From PRO6 sp035565775 (GTDB lineage Bacteria; Pseudomonadota; Alphaproteobacteria; Rhizobiales; Xanthobacteraceae), in NCBI GenBank assembly GCA_035565775.1, contig DATMRW010000021.1, positions 930,001-994,000 on the forward strand: a DNA stretch of 64,000 bases. The letters are read 5' to 3'. The position numbers and the translations under genes are program-made. Below, piece by piece: positions 56,549 to 64,000 of the stretch (position 1 is its first letter; each line of letters starts with the position of its first letter). The notes under the pieces were generated by a model that saw only the letters and a list, made by a program, of their open reading frames with translations, had not been told where the DNA came from and did no database searches.

Positions 56549-58236
56549 TCCGGGATCTTCGGGCTCTCGGCCCCATCATCAGACTGTTTTTCGCCGAGCG
56601 CCGCGGCATCCTTGTCGGCGGAGTGCTGATGGCAGCGGCCGCGGTCATCTGCGGCATTCTTCTGCTCGGCCTCGCGGGCTGGTTTATCACGGCGACGGCC
56701 CTGGCCGGCCTGTCGGCTGCGACGGCGCTCGCTTTCGATGTCTTTGCACCGGCTGCCGGCATCCGCTTTCTGGCGCTCGCCCGCACTGCCACGCGATACG
56801 GCGAACGGCTCGTCACCCATGACGCGACCCTTCGCGTGCTTGCCGCCCTGCGTGAGCGCCTGTTCCGCGGCTGGGCCGAAGCCAGCTCCGCCCGCAAGCT
56901 GACGCTGCGGCCGGCACGTATCCTGTTCCGGCTGACGCTCGACCTCGACGCGATGGATTCGCTTTACCTCCGCGTTCTGGTGCCCATCGGCGCGGCGCTT
57001 TGCGGCACCCTGCTCGCCGCCGTCATCCTCGGCTTCATGAGCGCGCCACTTGGCATTGCTGCTGGCGCGGTTCTGATCATTGTCGGATTTGGCATTCCGC
57101 TTGCCGCGACGGCGGCCGCGCGACGCCCCGCTCGCCGCCGCGCCTACGCGATGGAAGCTCTGCGCTCGCGCGTCATCGATCTCGTCAGCGGCCAAAAAGA
57201 GCTGGTCATGGCCGGCCAGCTCAATGCCCAGCGCCGCGCCATTGCTGCTGCCGACCGCCGACTGCTCGATGCCGACAATGCCTTGAACGCAATCGAAACC
57301 ACAGCCGGCGCGGCGTTCGGAATTGCGAGCGCGGCGTTGTTGGCGGGCACGCTCATGGCCGTCGCCCTGCTCAGCCAGGGCGATGTGATCAGCGCCCCTG
57401 TCGCTGTGCTGGGCCTGTTAACCGCCCTCACCGTCCTCGAACCCTTCGCGGCATTGCGCCGGGGGGCAATCGAATTCGGTCGCACTGTCCTTGCCGCACG
57501 GCGCATCGGCCGGCGGATTGATGACGTTCGACACGAGTCCCACCGCATCGCGCCGGACGAGGGCTTCGCCGTCCAGATGAATGAAATTGCGACCAGCTAT
57601 CCGGGAAGCGCAACGACCATTCTTCACGACATCTCGCTGGCCGTTCGCGCCGGCGAGCGCGTTGCCGTCATCGGGAAAAGCGGCGCCGGCAAATCCACGC
57701 TGCTGGCCCTCGTCGCCGGCGACGTTCTGGCCTTGAATGGTCCCTTCAGGGCCCTTCCGGCGACGCTCTTCACCCAACGGACAGAGCTTTTTCAAGACAC
57801 CCTGCGCGATAATCTGCTCCTTGCCGATCCGACAGCGACCGATGAAAGGCTCTGCACGGCCTTGCAGGCCGCAGGCCTCGGCCGCGATGTGGCGGCCTTG
57901 CCGGACGGTCTCGAAACCCGCCTCGGCGAAGGCGGCATGGGCCTCTCCGGCGGACAAGCGCGCCGCCTTGCGCTCGCCCGCCTGCTTCTGAACAAGGCCC
58001 CCCTGTGGCTGCTTGATGAACCGACAGAGGGGCTCGATGGCGATACCGCGCGCGACGTTATCCGGCGGATTGTTGATCAAGCGCAAGGACGCACGCTTCT
58101 TGTTGCGACACATATCCGGCGTGAGGCGGAGATCGCCGATCGTATCCTGATCATGGATCATGGACGCATCATCGCTACGAAGCGGCGTGGGGAGCCCGGT
58201 TTCGAGGGCGCGCTCGCGTTGCTGCGACCGGACTGA
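56545..58236 (+). CDS. cydC: Cysteine/glutathione ABC exporter subunit CydC
   Basis: A 563-residue fused permease-ATPase, the partner of CydD. The N-terminal MIRDLRALGPIIRLFF is typical. Walker A is GKSGAGKST, the signature is LSGGQARRL and Walker B is LWLLDEP. It overlaps cydD by ATGA at 56545-56548, giving equal synthesis of the two subunits. Confidence 0.94.
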   Translation: MIRDLRALGPIIRLFFAERRGILVGGVLMAAAAVICGILLLGLAGWFITATALAGLSAATALAFDVFAPAAGIRFLALARTATRYGERLVTHDATLRVLAALRERLFRGWAEASSARKLTLRPARILFRLTLDLDAMDSLYLRVLVPIGAALCGTLLAAVILGFMSAPLGIAAGAVLIIVGFGIPLAATAAARRPARRRAYAMEALRSRVIDLVSGQKELVMAGQLNAQRRAIAAADRRLLDADNALNAIETTAGAAFGIASAALLAGTLMAVALLSQGDVISAPVAVLGLLTALTVLEPFAALRRGAIEFGRTVLAARRIGRRIDDVRHESHRIAPDEGFAVQMNEIATSYPGSATTILHDISLAVRAGERVAVIGKSGAGKSTLLALVAGDVLALNGPFRALPATLFTQRTELFQDTLRDNLLLADPTATDERLCTALQAAGLGRDVAALPDGLETRLGEGGMGLSGGQARRLALARLLLNKAPLWLLDEPTEGLDGDTARDVIRRIVDQAQGRTLLVATHIRREAEIADRILIMDHGRIIATKRRGEPGFEGALALLRPD

Positions 58237-58298
58237 AGTTTTCGACTGAAAGTGCTAGTGTCGCGCCATGCCAGGAGGCCGGAAAACCGGAGTTGATC

Positions 58299-59876
58299 AT
58301 GGAATTTGACATCGTCGCGCTATCGCGTCTCCAGTTTGCAGTCACCGCGCTCTACCATTTCCTCTTCGTGCCGCTGACGCTCGGCCTGTCGATCCTGCTC
58401 GCCATCATGGAGACCGTGTATGTCATGACCGGTCGCGTCATCTGGCGCCTGATGACGAAATTCTGGGGAGTTCTATTCGGCATCAACTTCGTACTCGGCG
58501 TTGCGACCGGCATTGTCATGGAATTCCAGTTCGGCATGAACTGGAGCTACTACAGCCACTATGTCGGCGACATTTTCGGCGCGCCCCTTGCCATCGAGGG
58601 CCTGATGGCCTTCTTCCTCGAAGCGACCTTCGTCGGCCTGTTCTTCTTCGGCTGGGACAAATTGTCGAAGATCGGCCATCTTGCCGTAACATGGGCGGTC
58701 GCACTCGGCTCCAATCTGTCGGCGCTCTGGATCCTGATCGCCAACGGCTGGATGCAAAATCCGGTCGGCTCTGCTTTCAATCCGCAGACCATGCGGATGG
58801 AAGTCACCGACTTTTACGCGGTGTTGTTCAATCCCGTCGCTCAGGCAAAATTCGTCCATACTGTCTCGGCGGGCTATGTGACAGCCTCCGTCTTTGTGCT
58901 CGGCGTTTCGGCCTGGTACCTGCTGAAGGGACGGCACATTGATCTGGCCAAGCGTTCGATGACGGTGGCGGCCTCCTTCGGCCTTGCCGCATCATTGTCG
59001 GTCGTCGTGCTCGGCGACGAAAGCGGTTATCTTTCGAGCGAGCATCAGAAAATGAAGCTCGCCGCGATCGAGGCAATGTGGAAAACCGAGCCCGCGCCGG
59101 CAGCGTTCACGGCCTTCGGCTTTCCCGATCAGCAGGCACGAACCACGCACTATGCCGTCCATATTCCATGGGTGGTGGGCCTGATCAGCACGCGCTCGCT
59201 CACCACTGAAGTGCCCGGCATCGAAGAGCTTGTCAAAAGTGCCGAGACGCGCATCCGCAACGGGCTCGTCGCTTACGATGCGCTACAAAAGATCCGTGCA
59301 GCGGAGAACATGGCCGCCATTCCGGCCGAGACGCGCGCTGCATTTGAGAACAATGGTCAGGATCTCGGCTACGCGCTTCTTTTGAGACGTTACGTCGACG
59401 ATCCCCGACAGGCCACTGACGCCCAGATCGCGCAGGCGGCCTGGGACACGGTGCCGAACGTACCGACATTGTTCTGGGCCTTCCGGGTCATGGTCGGCCT
59501 GGGCTTCTTCTTCATCCTTCTGATGGCCACGTTCTTCTATCTTGCCTCACGCCACAGGCTCGATCGTTATCCGGCGTTGCTGCGCGTCGCGGTACTGGCG
59601 ATTCCGCTGCCGTGGATCGCAGCGGAGTTCGGCTGGATCGTTGCAGAAGTCGGGCGGCAGCCCTGGATTATTGAAGGGGTGTTACCCACCGCGGCGGCCG
59701 TCTCCGATCTCGGAGCCATGACCGTCCTGCTTACGATCCTTGGCTTTGCGCTGATCTACACGGTGCTGTTCATCATCGAGATGGCGCTCATGATCCGGGC
59801 CATCAAGCACGGGCCCGAACCAGATCCGGAACCGGAGGCCAAAATCGGCCCCGCCGTCCTCGTCGCTGCGGAGTAG
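58299..59876 (+). CDS. cydA: Cytochrome bd ubiquinol oxidase subunit I
   Basis: A 525-residue membrane subunit carrying hemes b558, b595 and d. The heme b595 ligand His is in SRLQFAVTALYHFLFVPL. The quinol loop contains MWKTEPAPA, and GRQPWIIEG is intact. The length and the extended loop between helices 6 and 7 indicate the long-Q-loop (E. coli CydA) class rather than the short CioA type. The ATG at 58299 has GGAG nearby; a TTG two codons upstream is also in frame. Confidence 0.96.
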   Translation: MEFDIVALSRLQFAVTALYHFLFVPLTLGLSILLAIMETVYVMTGRVIWRLMTKFWGVLFGINFVLGVATGIVMEFQFGMNWSYYSHYVGDIFGAPLAIEGLMAFFLEATFVGLFFFGWDKLSKIGHLAVTWAVALGSNLSALWILIANGWMQNPVGSAFNPQTMRMEVTDFYAVLFNPVAQAKFVHTVSAGYVTASVFVLGVSAWYLLKGRHIDLAKRSMTVAASFGLAASLSVVVLGDESGYLSSEHQKMKLAAIEAMWKTEPAPAAFTAFGFPDQQARTTHYAVHIPWVVGLISTRSLTTEVPGIEELVKSAETRIRNGLVAYDALQKIRAAENMAAIPAETRAAFENNGQDLGYALLLRRYVDDPRQATDAQIAQAAWDTVPNVPTLFWAFRVMVGLGFFFILLMATFFYLASRHRLDRYPALLRVAVLAIPLPWIAAEFGWIVAEVGRQPWIIEGVLPTAAAVSDLGAMTVLLTILGFALIYTVLFIIEMALMIRAIKHGPEPDPEPEAKIGPAVLVAAE

Positions 59877-59881
59877 TCGAC

Positions 59882-61039
59882 ATGATCCTGCATGACCTTC
59901 TCGACTATCAAACACTGCGTGTCATCTGGTGGTTGCTGCTCGGAATCCTTCTCATCGCTTTCGCGGTCATGGATGGTTTCGATCTTGGTGCAGCCATTCT
60001 CCTCCCGTTGGTCGGCCGTACTGATCTCGAACGACGCGTCGTCATCAATGCGGTCGGGCCTGTCTGGGAGGGCAATCAGGTCTGGCTGATCCTCGGAGGC
60101 GGTGCGATTTTCGCGGCCTGGCCGCCGCTCTATGCGGTCTCGTTCTCCGGCTTCTACCTCGCCATGTTCGCGATCCTGTGTGCGCTCATCCTGCGGCCAG
60201 TTGGTTTTAAGTATCGCTCCAAGCGCGACAGCGAAGCATGGCGATCCGGATGGGATTGGGCGCTTTTTATCGGCGGCTTGGTGCCGGTGCTGGTGATGGG
60301 CGTCGCGGTCGGCAATGTGCTACAGGGCGTTCCGTTCCACTTCAGCAGCGATCTGCGCATCAGCTACGAGGGAACCACGCTGTTCGAGTTGCTCAACCCG
60401 TTCGGCCTGTTGTGTGGGCTTCTGTCAGTTGCCATGGTGGTGATGCACGGCGCCGGGTGGCTTCAGCTCAAGACCGATGGCACCGTTGCCGCGCGTGCGC
60501 GCAGCTATGGCAGGCTTGCAGCGGCTGTCACCGTCGCACTGTTTGCGATAGGCGGCCTGTGGGTCTGGTTCGGCATCGACGGCTACCGCATCACCAGCGC
60601 AGTAGTTACCGATGGCCCGTCAAATCCGCTCGGCAAGACCGTCGCGCGGGAGGCCGGGGTCTGGTTCAACAATTATACTGCCCACCCCTGGACGATCATC
60701 GCGCCGCTGCTTGGACTTGTCGGCGCCCTGGCGAGCCTTGGCTTCCAGACCGCCCGCAAGGAGGTTGCCGCGCTGTTGTCGAGCACGATTGCTATACTCG
60801 GCATCATCTCGACGGTCGGGCTGTCGATGTTTCCCTTTATTCTGCCCTCGTCGATCGACCCGAAATCGAGTCTGACCGTATGGGACGCGTCGTCAAGCCA
60901 TCTGACATTGTTCATCATGCTGGTGGTCACGGTGATCTTCGTGCCGATCATCGCGCTCTACACCAGCTGGGTCTACAGTGTGCTGTGGGGCAAAGTGGAT
61001 GCTGGCGCGATCCGCGATGGCAGCGGCCATGCCTATTGA
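59882..61039 (+). CDS. cydB: Cytochrome bd ubiquinol oxidase subunit II
   Basis: A 385-residue subunit with about nine hydrophobic helices. FAVMDGFDLGAAILLPLV and NAVGPVWEGNQVWLILGGGA are CydB signatures. It starts 5 bp after cydA. The E. coli-like length fits pairing with a long-loop CydA. Confidence 0.96.
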   Translation: MILHDLLDYQTLRVIWWLLLGILLIAFAVMDGFDLGAAILLPLVGRTDLERRVVINAVGPVWEGNQVWLILGGGAIFAAWPPLYAVSFSGFYLAMFAILCALILRPVGFKYRSKRDSEAWRSGWDWALFIGGLVPVLVMGVAVGNVLQGVPFHFSSDLRISYEGTTLFELLNPFGLLCGLLSVAMVVMHGAGWLQLKTDGTVAARARSYGRLAAAVTVALFAIGGLWVWFGIDGYRITSAVVTDGPSNPLGKTVAREAGVWFNNYTAHPWTIIAPLLGLVGALASLGFQTARKEVAALLSSTIAILGIISTVGLSMFPFILPSSIDPKSSLTVWDASSSHLTLFIMLVVTVIFVPIIALYTSWVYSVLWGKVDAGAIRDGSGHAY

Positions 61040-61075
61040 ATGGCATGCTTGTTAAAATAGAAGGACATAGAGGCA

Positions 61076-61207
61076 ATGTGGTATTTTTCATGGCTACTCG
61101 GTCTGCCGCTCGCCGCGACATTCGCAGTGCTCAATGCCATGTGGTACGAGCTTGTCGAGGACGCCGCGCTGAAGCAAGCGGAGCAAGGCAAGAAGACCGG
61201 CGCTTGA
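61076..61207 (+). CDS. cydX: Cytochrome bd small subunit CydX
   Basis: A 43-codon gene beginning MWYFSWLLGLPLAATF, the conserved CydX start, with one hydrophobic helix followed by NAMWYELVED and a Lys/Glu-rich tail. CydX is needed for stability and heme content of the oxidase. AGAGG lies just before the ATG. It is 36 bp after cydB and its TGA directly abuts the stop of the convergent gene at 61208. Confidence 0.92.
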   Translation: MWYFSWLLGLPLAATFAVLNAMWYELVEDAALKQAEQGKKTGA

Positions 61208-62083
61208 TTAAGCGAAAGTGGCGCTCCCGTCAGCGAGCACCACAACGCCCCGATCATCAGTAACCTGAAAGCGCCAACACCCCCCATTGGCTGCCGGCTC
61301 CACCGCAATAAACAGTTCGCTCCCCACCAGGGCCGGCGCCGCAAAACGCCCGCCGAGGCGCCGCAGTCTGGCGGGGTCGCCTTCGCCCAAGAGGTAGATC
61401 AAGGTGCGCCCGGCCGCCGCCCATGTGCAAGTGCCATGCAACAGGGGATCGGGAAGGCCCGCCTGCCGCGCGCGGCCGCGCTCGGTATGGATCGGATTCC
61501 AGATCGCTGCTGCCTCGGTGTAGAGATGCGGCAAAGCCCGGTCCACCTTCAGCAGCGGTCGGGGCGGGGCGGTTATCGGCCCCTTCCACAACTCGGGAGG
61601 AGCGGCGACAGCACGGTCGGGTCCATCCGGAAACCGATCGAGGAAAATGCCGCAGAACCAGCTCTCCGCCACGGCCGCGCCGGTATCGACACGGCGGGTA
61701 GTCAACCGCGTCGCGACATAGGCGCCAAGCCGGGTGCGCCGGACGCAGCCGATCTCGCCGGTTGTCGAAAGACGCATGCCCGGCCGGAGCGGTTCGTAGA
61801 AACTACTGTCCTGCTGGACATGCAGACACGCCCACATGCCGGCATCGTCCATGGCGACGGCCTCGCGGTAGGCCGTCCCGTTCATGATCTTCCATTCCAG
61901 AGAGACGACGAACGGCGGCAGCCCGACGATGCCGCCGGCGGTGAGGTCGTCCATATAGACCTCATCAGTGGCACCGAGCGCCGCGGCGTAACTCATGAGC
62001 ATGCGCGGAGTCAGGGTTGTCTCCACCGCGCCCAGCAGAGTGCCGCAACACGCGGCATTGAGAGCGGGAAAAGCCTCGGTCAT
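61208..62083 (-). CDS. MaoC-like double-hotdog hydratase/dehydratase
   Basis: A 291-residue protein. The second half contains WNPIHTERGRARQAGLPDPLLHG, split by the hydratase 2 pattern in which Asn/His act on the enoyl-CoA. The first half is a degenerate hotdog repeat. The gene starts inside the stop of the synthetase gene (ATGA at 62080-62083). The product likely hydrates or dehydrates an acyl-CoA made by its neighbour; the substrate is unknown. Confidence 0.8.
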   Translation of the reverse strand: MTEAFPALNAACCGTLLGAVETTLTPRMLMSYAAALGATDEVYMDDLTAGGIVGLPPFVVSLEWKIMNGTAYREAVAMDDAGMWACLHVQQDSSFYEPLRPGMRLSTTGEIGCVRRTRLGAYVATRLTTRRVDTGAAVAESWFCGIFLDRFPDGPDRAVAAPPELWKGPITAPPRPLLKVDRALPHLYTEAAAIWNPIHTERGRARQAGLPDPLLHGTCTWAAAGRTLIYLLGEGDPARLRRLGGRFAAPALVGSELFIAVEPAANGGCWRFQVTDDRGVVVLADGSATFA

Positions 62084-63702
62084 CGGCGCAACCGGTAGCC
62101 ATGCTGCTCGCGGTCCCAGGCGCCGGCGACGCCGCGTTCACGCAGTTCGGTCTTTGTCACCTTGCCGGTGGGCGTCTTCGGCAGCGGCATCTGCTGCAGC
62201 ATGACGTAGCGGGGCACGCAGAAATAGGGCAACCGGTCCTGCAGGAAATCGAGAAGCGCATCGGGCCCAAGGTTCGCCTCCTCTTTCAGAACCACAACGG
62301 CAAGCACCTCCTGCTCACCGTCCACGGCGGGCACGCCCACGACCGCTACTTCCGCGACGGCGGCGTGGCAAGCGATCTGCTGCTCGACCTCAAAAGAGGC
62401 GACGTTCTCGCCGCGCCGGCGGATGCAGTCCTTCATCCTGTCGAGAAAACGAAAATGACCCGGCGGGTTTTCAACAAACAGGTCGCCAGTGTGAAACCAC
62501 AGATTGCGCCAGGCCTGCACCGTGGCATCGGCGTTTCCCCAGTAGCCGGAGCTGATCAGCCACGGATGGGCGTCGCGCACCACGAGCTCCCCCGGCGTTC
62601 CTGGCGGCACAGGCCGGTCGAGAACATCGACGACGCGCACCACGGCGCCGGCCCGTGGCGTCAGCGCCTGCGGCTCGCACATCCGCGAAAAACCGCCAGT
62701 GTGAAGCGGCACACTGACCTCGGTCATATTGAACCAGCTCATTACTTCGACGCCGAAGCGATCGCAAAACCCGGACACGTTCTCCAATAGCGGCACCATC
62801 AGCACCTTACGCAACGGGTGGTCCCGATCGTCGGACGCCGAAGGCCGTCCGGCAACAAAGCTCGCCACCGTGCCAAGCATCATGGTCACAGTCGCGCCAT
62901 AGTGACGGATGTCGCTCCAGAACGCGCTGGCGCTGAACCTGGCGCGCACCGCCAGGGTGCCGCCGGCCAGCAGCGCCGCGCCAAGGCAGTGCGGCAAGCT
63001 CACATGGCACATTGGATTGGTCATGTAGAACACATCCGCCCCATCGAGGTGATCGGCGACGGTCTGGGCCGTCTGCCATCCCTGTGCATGGGTGTAGGCC
63101 ACCGCCTTAGACGGCCCTGTAGTGCCGGAGGTGTAGAAGATCGACATCATTGCCGACGGCTCCGGCGGCTCGACGCCGCCGAGCAGCGCCTGGTCCCCCG
63201 GCGCACGCCACAGGTCGACGAACCGTTCGCCGAAGCCGGGAGGCATCGAGGCAGGAGCGTTGCTGCAACCGTGGAACACGGGGGCGCTGTCCAGCAGAGC
63301 CCGCCCGGGCAGTGCCTCAAGCTTGGCCGCCTGCGCCTCGTCCACCACAATGGCATCCGGCCCGGCAAGCCGGAGCTGATGCTCCAGTATGTCGCCCATA
63401 TACGACTGATTGATCAGCACGGAGACGGCGCCGAGGCGTGCCAGCGCCAGCCAGGCAAGGGCATAATCGAGCCCGTTCTCCATCAGAATGACGCAGCGTC
63501 GCTCCGGTCCGATGCCGTGGGCGGCGAACACCGCCGCAAGCCGGTCGATGGTCTCTTGCGTCTCAGCGTAGGTCAGGCTGCGCTCGCCTTCCCGCAGGAA
63601 CAGGTGGGATGGGCGGGTGCGGGCGTGGAGGGCGACCGTTTCGGGAAAGGTCTCGGGGATCGCATTCGCGCCGGAAGGCGCACGGTTCGTGCGGTCGGAC
63701 AT
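62080..63702 (-). CDS. AMP-forming acyl-CoA synthetase (CaiC-like)
   Basis: A 540-residue ANL enzyme. The P-loop-type motif YTSGTTGPSKAV, the adenylate motif GDLFVENPPGHFRFLDRMKD and the C-terminal PKTPTGKVTKTELR with the catalytic Lys are present. The closest named relatives are crotonobetaine/carnitine-CoA ligases and similar medium acid ligases. It lies 9 bp after the enoyl-CoA hydratase gene and overlaps the MaoC-like gene by 4 bp. Confidence 0.9.
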   Translation of the reverse strand: MSDRTNRAPSGANAIPETFPETVALHARTRPSHLFLREGERSLTYAETQETIDRLAAVFAAHGIGPERRCVILMENGLDYALAWLALARLGAVSVLINQSYMGDILEHQLRLAGPDAIVVDEAQAAKLEALPGRALLDSAPVFHGCSNAPASMPPGFGERFVDLWRAPGDQALLGGVEPPEPSAMMSIFYTSGTTGPSKAVAYTHAQGWQTAQTVADHLDGADVFYMTNPMCHVSLPHCLGAALLAGGTLAVRARFSASAFWSDIRHYGATVTMMLGTVASFVAGRPSASDDRDHPLRKVLMVPLLENVSGFCDRFGVEVMSWFNMTEVSVPLHTGGFSRMCEPQALTPRAGAVVRVVDVLDRPVPPGTPGELVVRDAHPWLISSGYWGNADATVQAWRNLWFHTGDLFVENPPGHFRFLDRMKDCIRRRGENVASFEVEQQIACHAAVAEVAVVGVPAVDGEQEVLAVVVLKEEANLGPDALLDFLQDRLPYFCVPRYVMLQQMPLPKTPTGKVTKTELRERGVAGAWDREQHGYRLRR

Positions 63703-63711
63703 TCCCCGGTC

Positions 63712-64000
63712 TCACCCGCGCCCCAGAAAGGCATCGATGCTGGCGCGGTGCGCGTCCGTGGACTGGCACAGCACATATTGCTCGAGATCCATGTAGCTGG
63801 TGGCGTGGTTGAGCGGGCCGGCAGCCTGGTTCACGGCATGCTTCGTCATACGCAATGGCGCTGGCGGCATGGCCATCAGGCGGTCGGCAAGCTCCCGCGC
63901 CGCCTTCAGCGCCTCGCCAGACGCGCACAGGCTGTCCACCAAGCCCCAGTCGAGGGCCTCCTCCGCGCCGATGCTCTCCGCGAGCATGACGAGCCGCCGC
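63712..64000 (-). CDS. Enoyl-CoA hydratase/isomerase, 5' end outside window
   Basis: Only the C-terminal 95 codons are visible; the frame is open to base 64000. The segment LAESIGAEEALDWGLVDSL is the crotonase-family C-terminal signature and the helix MPPAPLRMTKHAVNQA follows. The catalytic residues lie outside. It is the first visible gene of the leftward CoA-pathway cluster. Confidence 0.87.
   Translation of the reverse strand, partial: RRLVMLAESIGAEEALDWGLVDSLCASGEALKAARELADRLMAMPPAPLRMTKHAVNQAAGPLNHATSYMDLEQYVLCQSTDAHRASIDAFLGRG

Overview
The window is GC-rich, densely coding chromosomal DNA from an alphaproteobacterium. The order is most likely Hyphomicrobiales, close to Bradyrhizobium, Rhodopseudomonas or Afipia. 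This rests on the runs fur-miaB-phoH-ybeY-corC-lnt and cobS-cobT-(esterase-like)-rpmB-(DUF3108)-helicase-S4-fdxA-carD, a Fur without the CxxC zinc site, and the general protein character. The taxonomic statement is inference from remembered gene order. I saw no rRNA, tRNA, CRISPR array, insertion sequence or phage genes.

Region 1 (1-6,654) holds a truncated MmgE/PrpD gene, a serine-glyoxylate-type aminotransferase, an AMP-forming acyl-CoA synthetase, a class C beta-lactamase-fold hydrolase and an adenosine-kinase-like PfkB kinase. Region 2 (6,754-18,613) is a housekeeping run: murJ, trpS, a universal stress protein, nfuA, tsaB, rimI, fur, miaB, phoH, ybeY, a CorC-like CBS protein and lnt. The phoH-to-lnt genes are tightly packed with start/stop overlaps. 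Region 3 (18,610-28,338) has a leftward PH-domain/ubiG/EamA unit divergent from lysC, then a BolA protein, a J-domain protein, cobS, cobT, a phytase-like esterase and rpmB. Region 4 (28,570-36,260) has two small candidate genes, a DUF3108 protein, a 1101-residue SUV3-like RNA helicase with a long disordered tail, an S4 RNA-binding protein, fdxA, and carD with a very long Lys/Ala/Pro/Ser/Thr-rich N-terminus, closed by a strong terminator.

Region 5 (36,295-43,675) is an accessory catabolism and uptake locus. An iron-type alcohol dehydrogenase is divergent from a GntR/FCD regulator, with a 31-bp perfect palindrome between them. The regulator is followed by a cupin dioxygenase-like protein, an SDR, two different ABC permeases, an ATPase, a 110-residue membrane-anchored protein of unknown function, and a SsuA/NMT1-type binding protein, ending in a terminator. 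Region 6 (43,755-46,368) has a small membrane protein and an OafA-type acyltransferase fused to an SGNH domain.

Region 7 (46,565-54,580) is a second accessory locus. A leftward seven-gene operon encodes a ThDP-dependent enzyme, a VOC metalloenzyme, a complete TRAP transporter and two SDRs. It is divergent from an IclR regulator, and the spacer carries two copies of the same inverted repeat plus a third palindrome. Region 8 (54,849-61,207) is cydDCAB plus a 43-codon cydX, with a perfect FNR/FixK box upstream. That box argues that the usual long cydD start is wrong. Region 9 (61,208-64,000) is a leftward CoA-dependent cluster: an enoyl-CoA hydratase fragment, an acyl-CoA synthetase and a MaoC-like hydratase.

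The least explained material is the two regulated accessory loci, whose substrates cannot be read from sequence, and a candidate leader-peptide/64-residue ORF pair before the helicase.
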